Assembly: GCF_028561565.1 (NCBI RefSeq)
Contig: NZ_JAQQTE010000001.1
Coordinates: forward strand, 429,717-493,716
Direction of reading: 5' to 3'
Length of the DNA stretch: 64,000 bases
Source: Gilvibacter sediminis
GTDB taxonomy: Bacteria; Bacteroidota; Bacteroidia; Flavobacteriales; Flavobacteriaceae
The notes beneath the pieces were generated by a model. That model was not told the origin of the DNA, searched no databases, and saw nothing but the letters and a program-made list of their open reading frames with translations. Of the stretch, positions 52,353 to 62,100 are shown piece after piece (the first letter of the stretch is position 1; each line of letters starts with the position of its first letter). The translations under genes were made by a program, and so were the position numbers.

Positions 52353-53249
52353 TTATTGAATGATCAATTTCTTGGTGGCTGCGCTGGACTCCGAGAAGAC
52401 CTTCAGCAGATAAACTCCACTAGGAAGGTCAGCGTTCAAGGTGTGCGTTTTCCCTCCTTGATTAAAGGTCCAATCCTTAAGTCGCTTTCCGGTAATGTCA
52501 TAAAGCGATACTCCTTGAATAAGATCACGACCGTTGTTAGTAAGGGTAAAAGCGCCGTTGGATGGGTTTGGGCTCACACTTAATGTGGTACCCAAACTAA
52601 ATTCGTCAACGCTCAGGCCATCATCCACTATAAAAGAAACATTGTCCAACATTGCTTTGGAAGGCCCTGTGGCCACTTCTGGAATCGACGCAGTAATACG
52701 AATAAAAGCATCTTGTCCTTCAATTCCAGAAAGCAGTCCGCTTACGTCCACAGTTTCTGAATAGCTTACGCTTAATCCTACTGGATCAATGAAATCATCT
52801 AACCAAAAGTTAGAAAATGGAGTTCCGTCCATACGGTATAGGTCAATTCTCAACTGACGTGGAATGGTGATTTCTGCCCCCAGAGTGAAGTCAAAATTAG
52901 CGGCAAAATCAAAGGAAAAATCTGCAGCGACAATAGTTGCAGGAATAGTGATCATTTGCTCTAAGATCCACTCGGTATTTTCTGTGTTTCCATCAAAAGA
53001 AGTATAGGCCGCAAAAGAACCATCTGTAGGGTCTATATCGTCAACAAATCCGCAAACATCAAAGGAATTGGATTGTACGCGCCAGTTCTCAGTACAGCTG
53101 GTTGGGCCTCCATCGGTTGAACCAACAGCAGCTATGGTCCATGGGCCTAAAGCGCCATCTTCAAAGCTACCGTTACTGATTAATTCAACTTGTGCGGTTG
53201 AAAGGTTTACAGCCGCAAATGCAGCCAAGAAGAGTAGTGTTTTCTTCAT
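52353..53249 (-). CDS. Secreted protein with type IX sorting domain
   Basis: A 298-residue surface or secreted protein. It has a signal peptide (~1-19, cleavage after STAQ) and a jelly-roll, carbohydrate-binding-like domain beginning ELISNGSFEDGALGPW (~20-205). The type A T9SS C-terminal domain (~225-298) reads LSVSPNPSNGAFTL, then SLYDITGKRL and LPSGVYLLKVFSES, with final KKLIIQ. Its transport needs PorV/PorU and PorW-type components. No catalytic motif is seen; binding to a glycan is a guess from the fold. Confidence 0.92.
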   Translation of the reverse strand: MKKTLLFLAAFAAVNLSTAQVELISNGSFEDGALGPWTIAAVGSTDGGPTSCTENWRVQSNSFDVCGFVDDIDPTDGSFAAYTSFDGNTENTEWILEQMITIPATIVAADFSFDFAANFDFTLGAEITIPRQLRIDLYRMDGTPFSNFWLDDFIDPVGLSVSYSETVDVSGLLSGIEGQDAFIRITASIPEVATGPSKAMLDNVSFIVDDGLSVDEFSLGTTLSVSPNPSNGAFTLTNNGRDLIQGVSLYDITGKRLKDWTFNQGGKTHTLNADLPSGVYLLKVFSESSAATKKLIIQ

Positions 53250-53322
53250 AATATCTCAAGTTTGGTTAATACTAACTAGTCTCAAGATATTAAAAAGGTT
53301 GCTTAAAAGACTTAAATTATAG

Positions 53323-54510
53323 TTAATCTAAAATCGCGGCAACTCCAGGAAGCGTTTTCCCTTCTAACATCTCTAACATAGCACCACCTCCAGTAGAAAC
53401 ATAGCTCATACCTTTTGCAAGACCAAATTGCTTGGCCGCTGCTACAGAATCACCTCCTCCAACTAGTGAAAAAGCGCCATTTTCTGTGGCATCAACAATG
53501 GCATTTCCTAAGGAAATTGTTCCGTTGGCAAAACTCTCCATTTCAAAGACCCCAACAGGTCCGTTCCACAAGATGGTTTTGGATTGGGCAATCACATTGG
53601 CAAAGGCCTCACGTGTTGAAGGGCCTGCGTCTAAGCCCATCCACTGATCTGGAATAGCATCAATTGGACATATTTGGGTCTGAGCATCATTGGCAAAGCC
53701 GTCTGCAGCCAAAACATCTGATGGTAAATGAACAGCTACGCCTTTAGCTTCGGCTTGCTTTAAAATCTCTAACGCCAGCTCCATTTTGTCGTCTTCCACT
53801 AAAGATTCACCAATGGACCCGCCTTGCGCTTTGATGAAGGTAAATGTCATTCCTCCACCGATGATCAAATGGTCAACTTTGTCTAGGATATTTTCAATGA
53901 TGGTGATCTTAGAAGATACTTTGGCGCCACCCAAAATTGCAGTTACCGGCTTTTCACTGTTGTTCAAAACCTTATCAACACTCTCAATTTCTTTGGCCAA
54001 TAGATTTCCAAAGCATTTTAACTCTGGGAAATACTGTGCAATGACCGCTGTAGATGCGTGAGCGCGGTGCGCAGTTCCAAAGGCATCGTTGACATAGATA
54101 TCTCCAAGGCCCGCCAAAGCTTTGGCAAACTCTGCATCTCCGGACTTCTCCTCAGCATGGAATCTCAGATTCTCTAAAAGAAGGATCTCACCGGGCTTTA
54201 AATCTGCCGCAGCAGCTTCTGCCTCTGCCCCGATACAATCGTTTACAAATTTGACATTAACCCCTAAAATATCACTAGCCGTATCTACAATATGACGTAG
54301 TGAGAACTCTTCTTGACGTCCACTGGGGCGCCCTAAATGCGACATAAGTATACAACTTCCTCCAGCTTCTAAAATGTGAATGATGGTAGGTTTTGCTGCT
54401 TCAATTCTAGTGGTATCTGTAACCTGAAATTCGTCATTAAGCGGCACGTTAAAATCCACGCGGATCACGGCCTTTTTATCTTCAAAATTAATGTCGGCTA
54501 GAGTTTTCAA
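53323..54510 (-). CDS. pgk: Phosphoglycerate kinase
   Basis: Glycolytic enzyme forming ATP from 1,3-bisphosphoglycerate. The 395 residues contain [11 protein letters not shown] (16-26), [41 protein letters not shown] and the C-terminal [14 protein letters not shown] with the nucleotide-binding loop. The start is TTG at 54510; a stop codon is four codons upstream and conserved residues begin at once, so no ATG is available. A divergent promoter region is shared with holB. Confidence 0.98.
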   Translation of the reverse strand: MKTLADINFEDKKAVIRVDFNVPLNDEFQVTDTTRIEAAKPTIIHILEAGGSCILMSHLGRPSGRQEEFSLRHIVDTASDILGVNVKFVNDCIGAEAEAAAADLKPGEILLLENLRFHAEEKSGDAEFAKALAGLGDIYVNDAFGTAHRAHASTAVIAQYFPELKCFGNLLAKEIESVDKVLNNSEKPVTAILGGAKVSSKITIIENILDKVDHLIIGGGMTFTFIKAQGGSIGESLVEDDKMELALEILKQAEAKGVAVHLPSDVLAADGFANDAQTQICPIDAIPDQWMGLDAGPSTREAFANVIAQSKTILWNGPVGVFEMESFANGTISLGNAIVDATENGAFSLVGGGDSVAAAKQFGLAKGMSYVSTGGGAMLEMLEGKTLPGVAAILD

Positions 54511-54586
54511 AAGTGGCTGCTGTTAAGGTTAATAATCTATTTTACACACCCATTGACTGAACTTTTCCAATACAATTTGTGGGCTG

Positions 54587-54594
54587 TAAAGATA
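54587..54594 (-). promoter_or_regulatory. Candidate pgk promoter -7 (TATCTTTA)
   Basis: One mismatch from TAnnTTTG on the minus strand, 76 bases before the pgk start. The identical octamer serves the divergent holB gene at 54631-54638. Confidence 0.4.
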
Positions 54595-54630
54595 GCAGAT
54601 TTTAGGGTGTTTATATCCTGCTAAAACGTT

Positions 54631-54638
54631 TATCTTTA
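54631..54638 (+). promoter_or_regulatory. Candidate holB promoter -7 (TATCTTTA)
   Basis: One mismatch from TAnnTTTG. It ends only 4 bases before ATG 54643, so the transcript would be nearly leaderless if this is the promoter. Confidence 0.35.
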
Positions 54639-54642
54639 GCCC

Positions 54643-55785
54643 ATGCTTTTCGATACGATTTTGGGTCACAAACACCTGGTTACGCATCTGCAGGTCTCTG
54701 CAGATCAAGGCCGAGTGCCTCACGCGCAACTTTTTGTGGGTCCCAGTGGGGTTGGTGTCTTACCCATTGCCATCGAATACGCCGCTAAGCTACTGTCTAT
54801 CAACAATTTAGACAACCAATCTGCTGTAGTCCAGCGTGTTAGGCAATTGCAGCACCCAGACTTGCATTTTGTATTTCCAGTAGCCACCACCACAGAGGTA
54901 AAAAGACATCCCGTCTCTGATCTGTTTCTAGATTCTTGGAGAAGTTTTGTGGCGGAGAAACCCTATGGAAGTCTTTTTGAATGGTATCAGCATATTGGGA
55001 TTGAAAACAAACAAGGACGTATAGGTGTGGATGAGGCTCAAGATATGGTCAAGAAACTCTCTTTAAAATCGCATCAAGGCGGTTATAAGGTGATGATTGT
55101 TTGGATGGCTGATAAAATGAACACCGAATGCGCCAACAAGATCTTAAAGTTGGTTGAAGAACCGCCTGCAGACTCTGTTTTGATCTTGATTGCAGAAAAT
55201 GAAGAGCAGATCATTGGAACCATCCGTTCTCGTTGTCAAAAACTCAACTTTCCCTTATTAGCTCAAGAGGCAATTGCTAGTGGGTTGCAGCAAAAGTTTG
55301 ATATAGACATGGCCACAGCTCAAGGTTTGGCCAAACGCGCTGAAGGCGATTTCAATAAGGCAGTTCACCTCCACCTGCATGACGGGGACAATGTTCTTTT
55401 TGAGCGCTGGTTTTTGTATTGGGTTAGAACGGCCTTTAAAGCCAAAGGCAATAAAATGGCCATCAATGATCTCTTAGCCTGGAGTGAAGAAGTCGCGGGA
55501 AGCGGACGGGAAACCCAAAAACAGTTCCTGGCATTTTGTACCGAATTCTTCAGAGACGCCATGCTGATCAATTACGGCGCATCAGAAATTGTTTACTACA
55601 CTCCGGAGAGTCCAGATTTTGATCTGAAGAAATTTGCTCCTTTTATTCATGAAGGAAATATTCAGGAGATCATCAGCAATATTTCCTCCGCACTATACCA
55701 TGTGGAACGCAACGGAAATCCAAAAATCATTTTTTCAGATTTAGCGATTTCACTCACTCGTTTGATCCACAAAAAGGCATCATAG
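54643..55785 (+). CDS. holB: DNA polymerase III subunit delta'
   Basis: Clamp-loader subunit that helps place the sliding clamp on DNA. The 380-residue AAA+ fold begins MLFDTILGHKHLVTHLQVSADQGRVPHAQLFVGPSGVG. The Walker A position (GPSGVGVL) lacks the GK[ST] core, normal for delta', which does not bind ATP. The sensor/SRC region IGTIRSRCQKLNF is intact, and the preceding segment NKILKLVEEPPADSVLILI is typical. The C-terminal helical collar is full length. Single-gene unit, divergent from pgk. Confidence 0.93.
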   Translation: MLFDTILGHKHLVTHLQVSADQGRVPHAQLFVGPSGVGVLPIAIEYAAKLLSINNLDNQSAVVQRVRQLQHPDLHFVFPVATTTEVKRHPVSDLFLDSWRSFVAEKPYGSLFEWYQHIGIENKQGRIGVDEAQDMVKKLSLKSHQGGYKVMIVWMADKMNTECANKILKLVEEPPADSVLILIAENEEQIIGTIRSRCQKLNFPLLAQEAIASGLQQKFDIDMATAQGLAKRAEGDFNKAVHLHLHDGDNVLFERWFLYWVRTAFKAKGNKMAINDLLAWSEEVAGSGRETQKQFLAFCTEFFRDAMLINYGASEIVYYTPESPDFDLKKFAPFIHEGNIQEIISNISSALYHVERNGNPKIIFSDLAISLTRLIHKKAS

Positions 55786-55932
55786 GTAAAAATTATCGTA
55801 GTTTCTTCTTTTTATAGGCATGCCCTATTAAAAATGGCTTTAAATAAGACGTTTTAAGCGCGTTTTATAAATCTCTAGGGTATATTGTCAATTATGTGTG
55901 CAAAGAACTAAGCGGAGCGCTATAAAGAAGAA

Positions 55933-56778
55933 TTAGCGCTTGCGGAGCACATAGATGAGGGAAGAATAGTCTCCCGTACGCCAAGCGGACATATTGGAAC
56001 GAAATCCATTGAAAAAAGCACGAAACAAATTGGATTTTCCATGTTTGTACTTTTCTGAAAGCAAACTCACATAAAATGAATCAAAGATCATCGGTTTGAC
56101 CGCCTCCAAAACAAAATCCTCTTGAGTCAATTTCTCAATACTTGTTCTTGAAAAATGCCAAAGGTGACGGGGCACATCAAAAGCGGCCCAATCTGCTCCG
56201 TAATGATTGGCGTCCCAACTTTCAAAATTCGGGACAGCAATGATTAAAATCCCCTGATCTTTTAATTGGGTATTGATCCATTTCAGATACTCTTTGGGAT
56301 TGGGCAAATGTTCTAGCACATGCCATAAAGTAACCGCAGTTGGTCTTGGAATTAATCCACCCGGACGCTCGGCCAATAAATCCAAATTTTTAGCAGCAGC
56401 TAATTCACGAGCGTGATCATTAGTTTCAATTCCTGAAACCTTCCAACCTCGTTTTTTAGCTTGATTTAAAAAGTCTCCTGTGCCAGCTCCAATATCTAAA
56501 AGTATCCGCTCTCCTACTACATGAGATTCCACCAAATTGATCTTGGAACGGAGCGCCCAATATTTGACCCATTGATATAGTGTGGCTGTTAATCCTTTCT
56601 TAGAATCTGTATGGGAAATATACTCCTGACTGTCGTAATATTTGGCAAGGTCATTGGGGATTGGATCCGTATACAACATATTGAGATCCGAATCAAAAAG
56701 CAGGTCAAATTCCTCTCCTGTTAAAAAGTGGTCCTTGACTTTAAAGCGCGATTGAAGTACAGATCTGTTGTTGTTCAT
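55933..56778 (-). CDS. Class I SAM-dependent methyltransferase
   Basis: A 281-residue methyltransferase from ATG 56778 (MNNNRSVLQ). The longer start at 56802 would translate the parS palindrome as MFHVEHLL and is surely an artefact. Motif I is LLDIGAGTGDFLNQAKKRGW, followed by an acidic loop GIETN, TLWHVLEHLPNPKEYL (post I) and ILIIAVPNFESWDANHYG. The DP(x)YY-like N-terminal part (DSDLNMLYTDPIPNDLAKYYDSQEYISHTD) is typical of envelope or quinone-type methyltransferases with a conserved opening. The substrate is unknown. Downstream of mnmG with parS in between. Confidence 0.9.
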   Translation of the reverse strand: MNNNRSVLQSRFKVKDHFLTGEEFDLLFDSDLNMLYTDPIPNDLAKYYDSQEYISHTDSKKGLTATLYQWVKYWALRSKINLVESHVVGERILLDIGAGTGDFLNQAKKRGWKVSGIETNDHARELAAAKNLDLLAERPGGLIPRPTAVTLWHVLEHLPNPKEYLKWINTQLKDQGILIIAVPNFESWDANHYGADWAAFDVPRHLWHFSRTSIEKLTQEDFVLEAVKPMIFDSFYVSLLSEKYKHGKSNLFRAFFNGFRSNMSAWRTGDYSSLIYVLRKR

Positions 56779-56785
56779 TAGAAGA

Positions 56786-56801
56786 TGTTCCACGTGGAAC
56801 A
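56786..56801. other. parS centromere site (TGTTCCACGTGGAACA), copy 1
   Basis: A perfect 16-base palindrome in the 32-base gap between mnmG and the methyltransferase gene. It differs from the broad parS consensus TGTTTCACGTGAAACA at two symmetric positions; the C/G version is the usual Bacteroidota form as I recall it. The ParB protein would load here. A second identical copy is 1.9 kb away. Confidence 0.85.
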
Positions 56802-56810
56802 TTTAAAATA

Positions 56811-58682
56811 TTATCGGCCCATATATACCAAAAGCACCGAAATATCATTAGGTGAAACGCCACTAATTCGAGACGCCTGAGAGATGGTTGCCGGGCGTAT
56901 GCTTGTCAATTTTTCTTTTGCTTCAAAGGAAAGTGATTTCAATTTAGAGTAATCAAAATTATCTGGAATCGTAATCCCTTCTAAGCGGTTTAATTTGTCG
57001 GCGTTGTTCTTCTCCTTCTCAATATAACCCGCATACTTTACTTGGATCTCTGTTTGCTCCAAGACCTCGTTGGTGAGCTTATGGTCATGAATATAATCAA
57101 AGACCGCTGGGATCTTTTTCATATCCTCCATAGTAATTCCTGGACGTGAAAACATACGCACCATTTTATCACTCTGTTTCACCAAAGCACTGTCTTTAGA
57201 TTCCAGTATGGGGTTTGCCAATTCTGGGCTAACGCTTGTAGATTTAAAGAAGTGAATAAACGCATCCGAGGCCGACTGCTTTTGCTCCATATTCTCTAGA
57301 CGCTCCTGAGAGGCTAAACCAATTTCATAGGATCTAGGTGTTAATCTAAAGTCGGCATTATCTTGTCTGAGCAAGGTGCGATACTCTGCTCTAGAGGTAA
57401 ACATTCGATAGGGTTCCTCGGTTCCTTTGGTGATGAGATCATCTATTAAAACACCGATATAAGCCTCACTTCTCTTAAGAATGAATGGGTCTTTTCCATG
57501 CACTTTAAGGTGTGCATTGATGCCTGCCATTAGACCCTGAGAACCGGCTTCTTCGTATCCAGTAGTTCCATTAATCTGACCCGCAAAGAACAAGCCAGAA
57601 ACTAGTTTGGTCTCTAAGGTATGTTTGAGCTGCGTGGGTGGAAAGTAATCATACTCTATGGCATAACCCGGTCTAAAAAACTTCACATTTTCAAAACCAG
57701 CTACAGATCTTAGTGCTTTAAATTGTACTTCCTCTGGCAGAGACGTAGAGAATCCATTTACGTAATATTCCACCGTATGCCAACCTTCTGGTTCTACAAA
57801 AAGTTGGTGTCGGTCTTTATCTGCAAAACGGTGAATCTTATCTTCTATAGACGGACAATATCTAGGTCCAATACTTTTAATTCTTCCGTTGAACATAGGA
57901 GAACGATCAAAGCCTTCTCTGAGTAAATCATGCACCAAGTTACTGGTGTAAGTCATGTGGCAGGAACGCTGCTCTGTTAGAGGTTTTATTTCTGGTAAAT
58001 AGGAAAATTTTGCCGGGTCTGCATCTCCAGGTTGCTCAGACATTTTTGAAAAGTCCAATGATCTTCCATCCACTCGCGGGGGAGTTCCTGTCTTCATTCT
58101 GCCCGCATCAAATCCTAAATCCACAAGTTCTTTAGTGATTCCAGTTGCGGCTCTTTCTCCTGCTCGACCCCCTCCAAATTGCTTTTCTCCAATGTGGATC
58201 AAACCATTTAAAAAGGTTCCATTAGTAAGCACTACCGCCTTGGCTTTAACTTCTATTCCCAAGCTTGTTTTTACGCCGACAATTCTATCGCCCTCTATAA
58301 TCAAACCTGATACCATTTCTTGATAGAAATCAAGGTTGGGCGTTTGCTCCAATAGCGCTCTCCATTCTGCAGCAAATAACATGCGATCACTTTGAACCCT
58401 TGGACTCCACATTGCAGGTCCTTTGGATTTATTGAGCATTTTAAATTGAATGGCTGTTTTGTCGCTTACTATTCCACTATAACCACCTAAGGCATCAATC
58501 TCACGAACAATCTGCCCCTTTGCAATTCCACCCATGGCTGGATTACAACTCATCTGGGCAATGTTCTGCAGGTTCATTGTGATCAAAAGGGTCTTTGATC
58601 CCATATTGGCCGCAGCCGCCGCAGCTTCAGATCCTGCGTGGCCAGCACCGACTACAATAACGTCATAAGATTCAGCAAACAT
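56811..58682 (-). CDS. mnmG: tRNA uridine-5-carboxymethylaminomethyl modification enzyme
   Basis: With MnmE makes the cmnm5 group on wobble U34 of tRNA, using FAD. The 623 residues show VVGAGHAGSEAAAAAANMGS (10-29), CNPAMGGIAKGQIVREIDALGG, NGTFLNGLIHIGEKQFGGGRAGE, and CPSIEDKIHRFADK, followed by GLFFAGQINGTTGYEEAGSQG and a helical C-terminal domain binding MnmE. Length is normal. Its gene (formerly gidA) is a classic neighbour of chromosome origins, consistent with parS sites on either side. Confidence 0.98.
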   Translation of the reverse strand: MFAESYDVIVVGAGHAGSEAAAAAANMGSKTLLITMNLQNIAQMSCNPAMGGIAKGQIVREIDALGGYSGIVSDKTAIQFKMLNKSKGPAMWSPRVQSDRMLFAAEWRALLEQTPNLDFYQEMVSGLIIEGDRIVGVKTSLGIEVKAKAVVLTNGTFLNGLIHIGEKQFGGGRAGERAATGITKELVDLGFDAGRMKTGTPPRVDGRSLDFSKMSEQPGDADPAKFSYLPEIKPLTEQRSCHMTYTSNLVHDLLREGFDRSPMFNGRIKSIGPRYCPSIEDKIHRFADKDRHQLFVEPEGWHTVEYYVNGFSTSLPEEVQFKALRSVAGFENVKFFRPGYAIEYDYFPPTQLKHTLETKLVSGLFFAGQINGTTGYEEAGSQGLMAGINAHLKVHGKDPFILKRSEAYIGVLIDDLITKGTEEPYRMFTSRAEYRTLLRQDNADFRLTPRSYEIGLASQERLENMEQKQSASDAFIHFFKSTSVSPELANPILESKDSALVKQSDKMVRMFSRPGITMEDMKKIPAVFDYIHDHKLTNEVLEQTEIQVKYAGYIEKEKNNADKLNRLEGITIPDNFDYSKLKSLSFEAKEKLTSIRPATISQASRISGVSPNDISVLLVYMGR

Positions 58683-58692
58683 AAGCTCTCAT

Positions 58693-58708
58693 TGTTCCAC
58701 GTGGAACA
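58693..58708. other. parS centromere site (TGTTCCACGTGGAACA), copy 2
   Basis: The same perfect 16-base palindrome as at 56786, here in the 5' leader of mnmG, 11 bases upstream of its ATG and downstream of its promoter. ParB spreading from it could affect mnmG transcription. Confidence 0.85.
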
Positions 58709-58724
58709 TTAAAATTAGACGCTG

Positions 58725-58732
58725 CAAAGATA
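58725..58732 (-). promoter_or_regulatory. mnmG promoter -7 element TATCTTTG
   Basis: An exact TAnnTTTG on the minus strand, 43 bases before the mnmG start. TTTT stands in the -33 region. The expected RNA start lies just ahead of parS copy 2. Confidence 0.6.
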
Positions 58733-58775
58733 GTACTTAATAAAATAAGAAAAAAGTAATGAGTTTCTGATTATT

Positions 58776-59198
58776 CTACTGATTATCAAACAGTTGAATC
58801 GCTTTTTCTTCTGCTTCTCGCATTAGGAGTTGATCTGCTTCTGTTTTATCCTTAAAACCCATACAATGTAGGACTCCATGCGCCATGACGCGCGATAACT
58901 CTTGCGTGTAGGTTACCTTAAAATCTGTCGCATTATCTTCTACACGTTCTAGCGAGATCAAAATATCAGCTGACACCGTCTTTCCGTAGGTATAATCAAA
59001 AGTAATTATGTCTGTGAGGGTGTCGTGATCTAAATACTGTTTATTGACCTCTAACAAATGTGCATCATCACAAAAGAGATAAGAGATGTCCCCCGCTTTA
59101 AAGTCATGTAATTCACACAAGGTATTAAGCCACTTTTGAACATGTTCCCACTCCGGAATTTCATACTCCGTGCGATTCTCAAAATTGATGCTATCCAT
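58776..59198 (-). CDS. ybeY: Endoribonuclease YbeY (rRNA maturation)
   Basis: A single-strand RNase needed for 16S rRNA 3' processing and ribosome quality control. The 140 residues contain NKQYLDHDTLTDIITFDY and the metal site HGVLHCMGFKD. The metal ligands read His107-x3-His111-x5-Asp117, where most bacteria have a third His; Bacteroidota proteins commonly have Asp here as far as I recall. The start overlaps the DUF4175 stop by 8 bases. Confidence 0.94.
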   Translation of the reverse strand: MDSINFENRTEYEIPEWEHVQKWLNTLCELHDFKAGDISYLFCDDAHLLEVNKQYLDHDTLTDIITFDYTYGKTVSADILISLERVEDNATDFKVTYTQELSRVMAHGVLHCMGFKDKTEADQLLMREAEEKAIQLFDNQ

Positions 59199-62100
59199 CC
59201 TGTCCTTTAAAATAATCTTGAACGCGTTTTTTGTAATCTTGCTTCATCGGCAAGGCCTGACGATTGAGAATTTCGGTAGTATTGAAGTACTTCTTCACAT
59301 CTAAACTCGATGGCAAAAGTGGATTTGTGTAGTCTTTCTGATTGGTGGTCGCCTCTCGTCTTTGTTCTTTTCCTTGTTCAAAAGTAGCCTCGTCTAACTT
59401 CAGCATTTCATATTTCAATTCGGTCATTTTTTGCAAAGTTCGCTCATTGAATCCTTTCTCTAAAAGCTCCTCCTCAATTTCCTCCATTTTTTTGAGAATA
59501 TCTCCGCCGGCTCCTTTCAGACCTTCTTCACCCATCTTGTCTTCCAATTGTTTTCTGAGCATTTGTTGTTCTTGATAGATACGGAACAACTCCCCGTTCA
59601 TATCCTCGTCAGAGCCTCCATTACTCTCTCCTGTTCCGTTAGTACTTCCTTGACCCTCTCCTTCTCCATCGCCTTCGCCTTCACCGTCTCCTTGACCCTG
59701 ACCTTGGCCTTCACCTTCTCCCTGGCCTTGCCCTTCGCCTTCGCCTTCTTGGCCCTGTTTCGTTCCCTTCTTCATTTTCTCGTTAAGGCTCTCTTGACTC
59801 TGTATGATGTCTGGCAATTGAAATCCACGTCCTTGACTTCCGCTACCGGAACCTGCGCCCATCATCATTTGGTTTTGCATACTGTTGAGAACACTACTTA
59901 ACAGCACCGCGAGATCATTGGCTCCTGTTACTGCATACTGCTGGCTGCTAACACCCATCATAACGCGATTTTCAGCCAGACGCTCGAGCGATTTCTCAAT
60001 ATTAAAGGAGACATCTGTGATCAATTCATTGATGCTATTCCCTATCATAGGCTGACGCAATGCCAAAGCAAAAATGGAATCGTCAATATGTTCAAAATGC
60101 TGCCTGAGATTATTCTGTGCTTTGAGCTTGGTGGAGAAAATAGCACTGTTGTAATCAATGCGTTTGAAGTCCTCCATTAAGGCCTCTTGCTCAAAGGAGA
60201 AAACGACCAAATTGTCCAAGATCTGACGCAGCATATCAATATCCTCTTCCATACCTTCCATAGACGCCCCTGCCATTGCTTGCTGCATTTGCTGACCCAT
60301 CTCTTGCATTTTTTGCCCGGCTTTTTGTTGCTTAGGGCTGGCCTGTTGCTGTTCGTTATTCTTAAGATCATCCGTGGCGTCTTGCTGGTCTTCTGTAACC
60401 TGCTTTTCCCCAGTTTTATCTTGTGGAATGGACATGGGTTCCTTTAAGTCCTCATTATCTTTTCTGAGTTCTTCCAGTTCTTTTTTGAGTTCTTCAAAAG
60501 CTTCGTTGAGCTGCTCTTGCGCCTCGCTAGTATTCTCATCTTGCGGCGCATTACTCAACTCCTCTTGCTTCTTACCGAGTTCCTGAAGATCATTTGCGAT
60601 CTTTTGAGCTTTCTGGGATACATAATAACGTTTGGTGAGTTCCAAAAGCTGTTCTAGGTTCTTCTCCTGATTTTTATTGTTTTTTGCAAGTCGATCTAGC
60701 TTCTGGGACAACTCTTCCTTGTTGATCTTATCTTGTACTTCTTGCAGCTCTTTGAGCAACTCCTCATTCTCTTTTAGAAGTTCTTCATTCTCTTTCAAAC
60801 GCTCTTGCAATTGCTCTTTAAAAGGGTCTTCTTCATCTTGTTGAAACTCGTCTAAATTGTTCTCCAACTGCTTGGAAAACTTTTTCATTAAGGCGTCTTG
60901 CTGTTCTTGTCGCTTAAAGAAATTCTCTAGCTTCTTTTTGTCATTCCAGTTGAGATTAGCTTTTTCTTTCTGCGTTTTAGAAAGTTCTTGAAGTAAAGCT
61001 TCTCGCTCCTTCATGTCCTTGAGCGTCTCGTCTAAATTGTCAATGGTTTCTTCTTGCTGTTCGAGTTGCTTATCCTCTGTTTCTGAGTCCGTGAGTTCCC
61101 GATAGGAATAAATACCACTTTTGCTGCTTTTTCCGCCACGCAGGCCATCGTTGTCAAAGACCTCAAAATAATATTCATAGGCCACGCCCTTTTCAAGGTT
61201 CAATTGACCTGGGAAAGTCGCTACAAACTGATCAAAAGTGCCTCCGTTGATGGGTAGATCTTCACGAACAGCCTTAGCTTCTTCTCCGCTTGGATAGTAA
61301 ACCAACTCAAGCTTACGCAGGCCGTAATCATCAGAAATTCGTCCTAAGAAATAAGTGATCTGGTCATCTATGCTGTCTTGCTGACTGTTGAGTTGAATGT
61401 TGGGATATTCATCCTTTACCACGTTGATGGCAAAGTTCAAATTCTCATATTCCTTTAAGTTTTGATTGGACGTAGTTATGGCGTAATCCAAGTCATTGAA
61501 AAGCCTTAGATCCTTCACAAAAGAACCCGCATCATCCGCAAAATTGTAGACACTGTCCTTGGTTTTCAGCAAGGCTTGCTGGGTTTGAACGGTCTGTAGC
61601 TTCCAGGTAATCTGTGTGCCCTCTGGCACAGTAGCATTGCCTGAATTGGTCAAGACCTCATCGGTCTTTCCGGTATAGCCTGGATAATCCAACTGCATTT
61701 CCATGGCCACCAAAGACGGAACTTCAATCACATTCAAAGAATAAGGGATGGACGTCACATTATTAGCCGTTAGACGAAAATCAAGATCTGCATTGGGCCT
61801 TTTAAACTCGTACTGAAACAGGCCTGGGCCCACGGGTTTCATTAAAAAACGCTGTCCGTCATAGGTCAAATAAGCCGTTTCTGGAATCACCTCTCCCGAG
61901 GTTGCTACGCGTAATGTAAACGACTGATGTTGAATAGCATCTAAAGACTCATTCTCTAAAAAGAAAGCAAAGGGCGCTGGTGGCTCATAGGCCGTATCGT
62001 AGTTGACCACGCGCTTGTAGGAATCTGTAAACAGCTCCTTACCGCCTAAAACACTGATCACCACAAAGAGTAAAACAGGAATCGCCACATATTTCAAATA

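Noticed and set aside
53251-53290. Loose inverted repeat ATATCT...AGATAT between pgk and the T9SS cargo gene
   Set aside because: The outer stem is only six A/T-rich pairs with a long loop; no clear role as terminator or operator.
54643-55785. Degenerate Walker A in holB as a sign of a broken gene
   Set aside because: Delta' normally lacks a working nucleotide site; the rest of the protein is complete.
55786-55932. 147-base gap between the converging holB and methyltransferase genes
   Set aside because: It holds short imperfect palindromes only; no gene, RNA or convincing terminator is visible.
59646-59756. Short regular repeats in the DUF4175 gene as a possible CRISPR or satellite array
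   Set aside because: They are six-base units in frame, coding for Gly-Glu/Gln, with no spacers.
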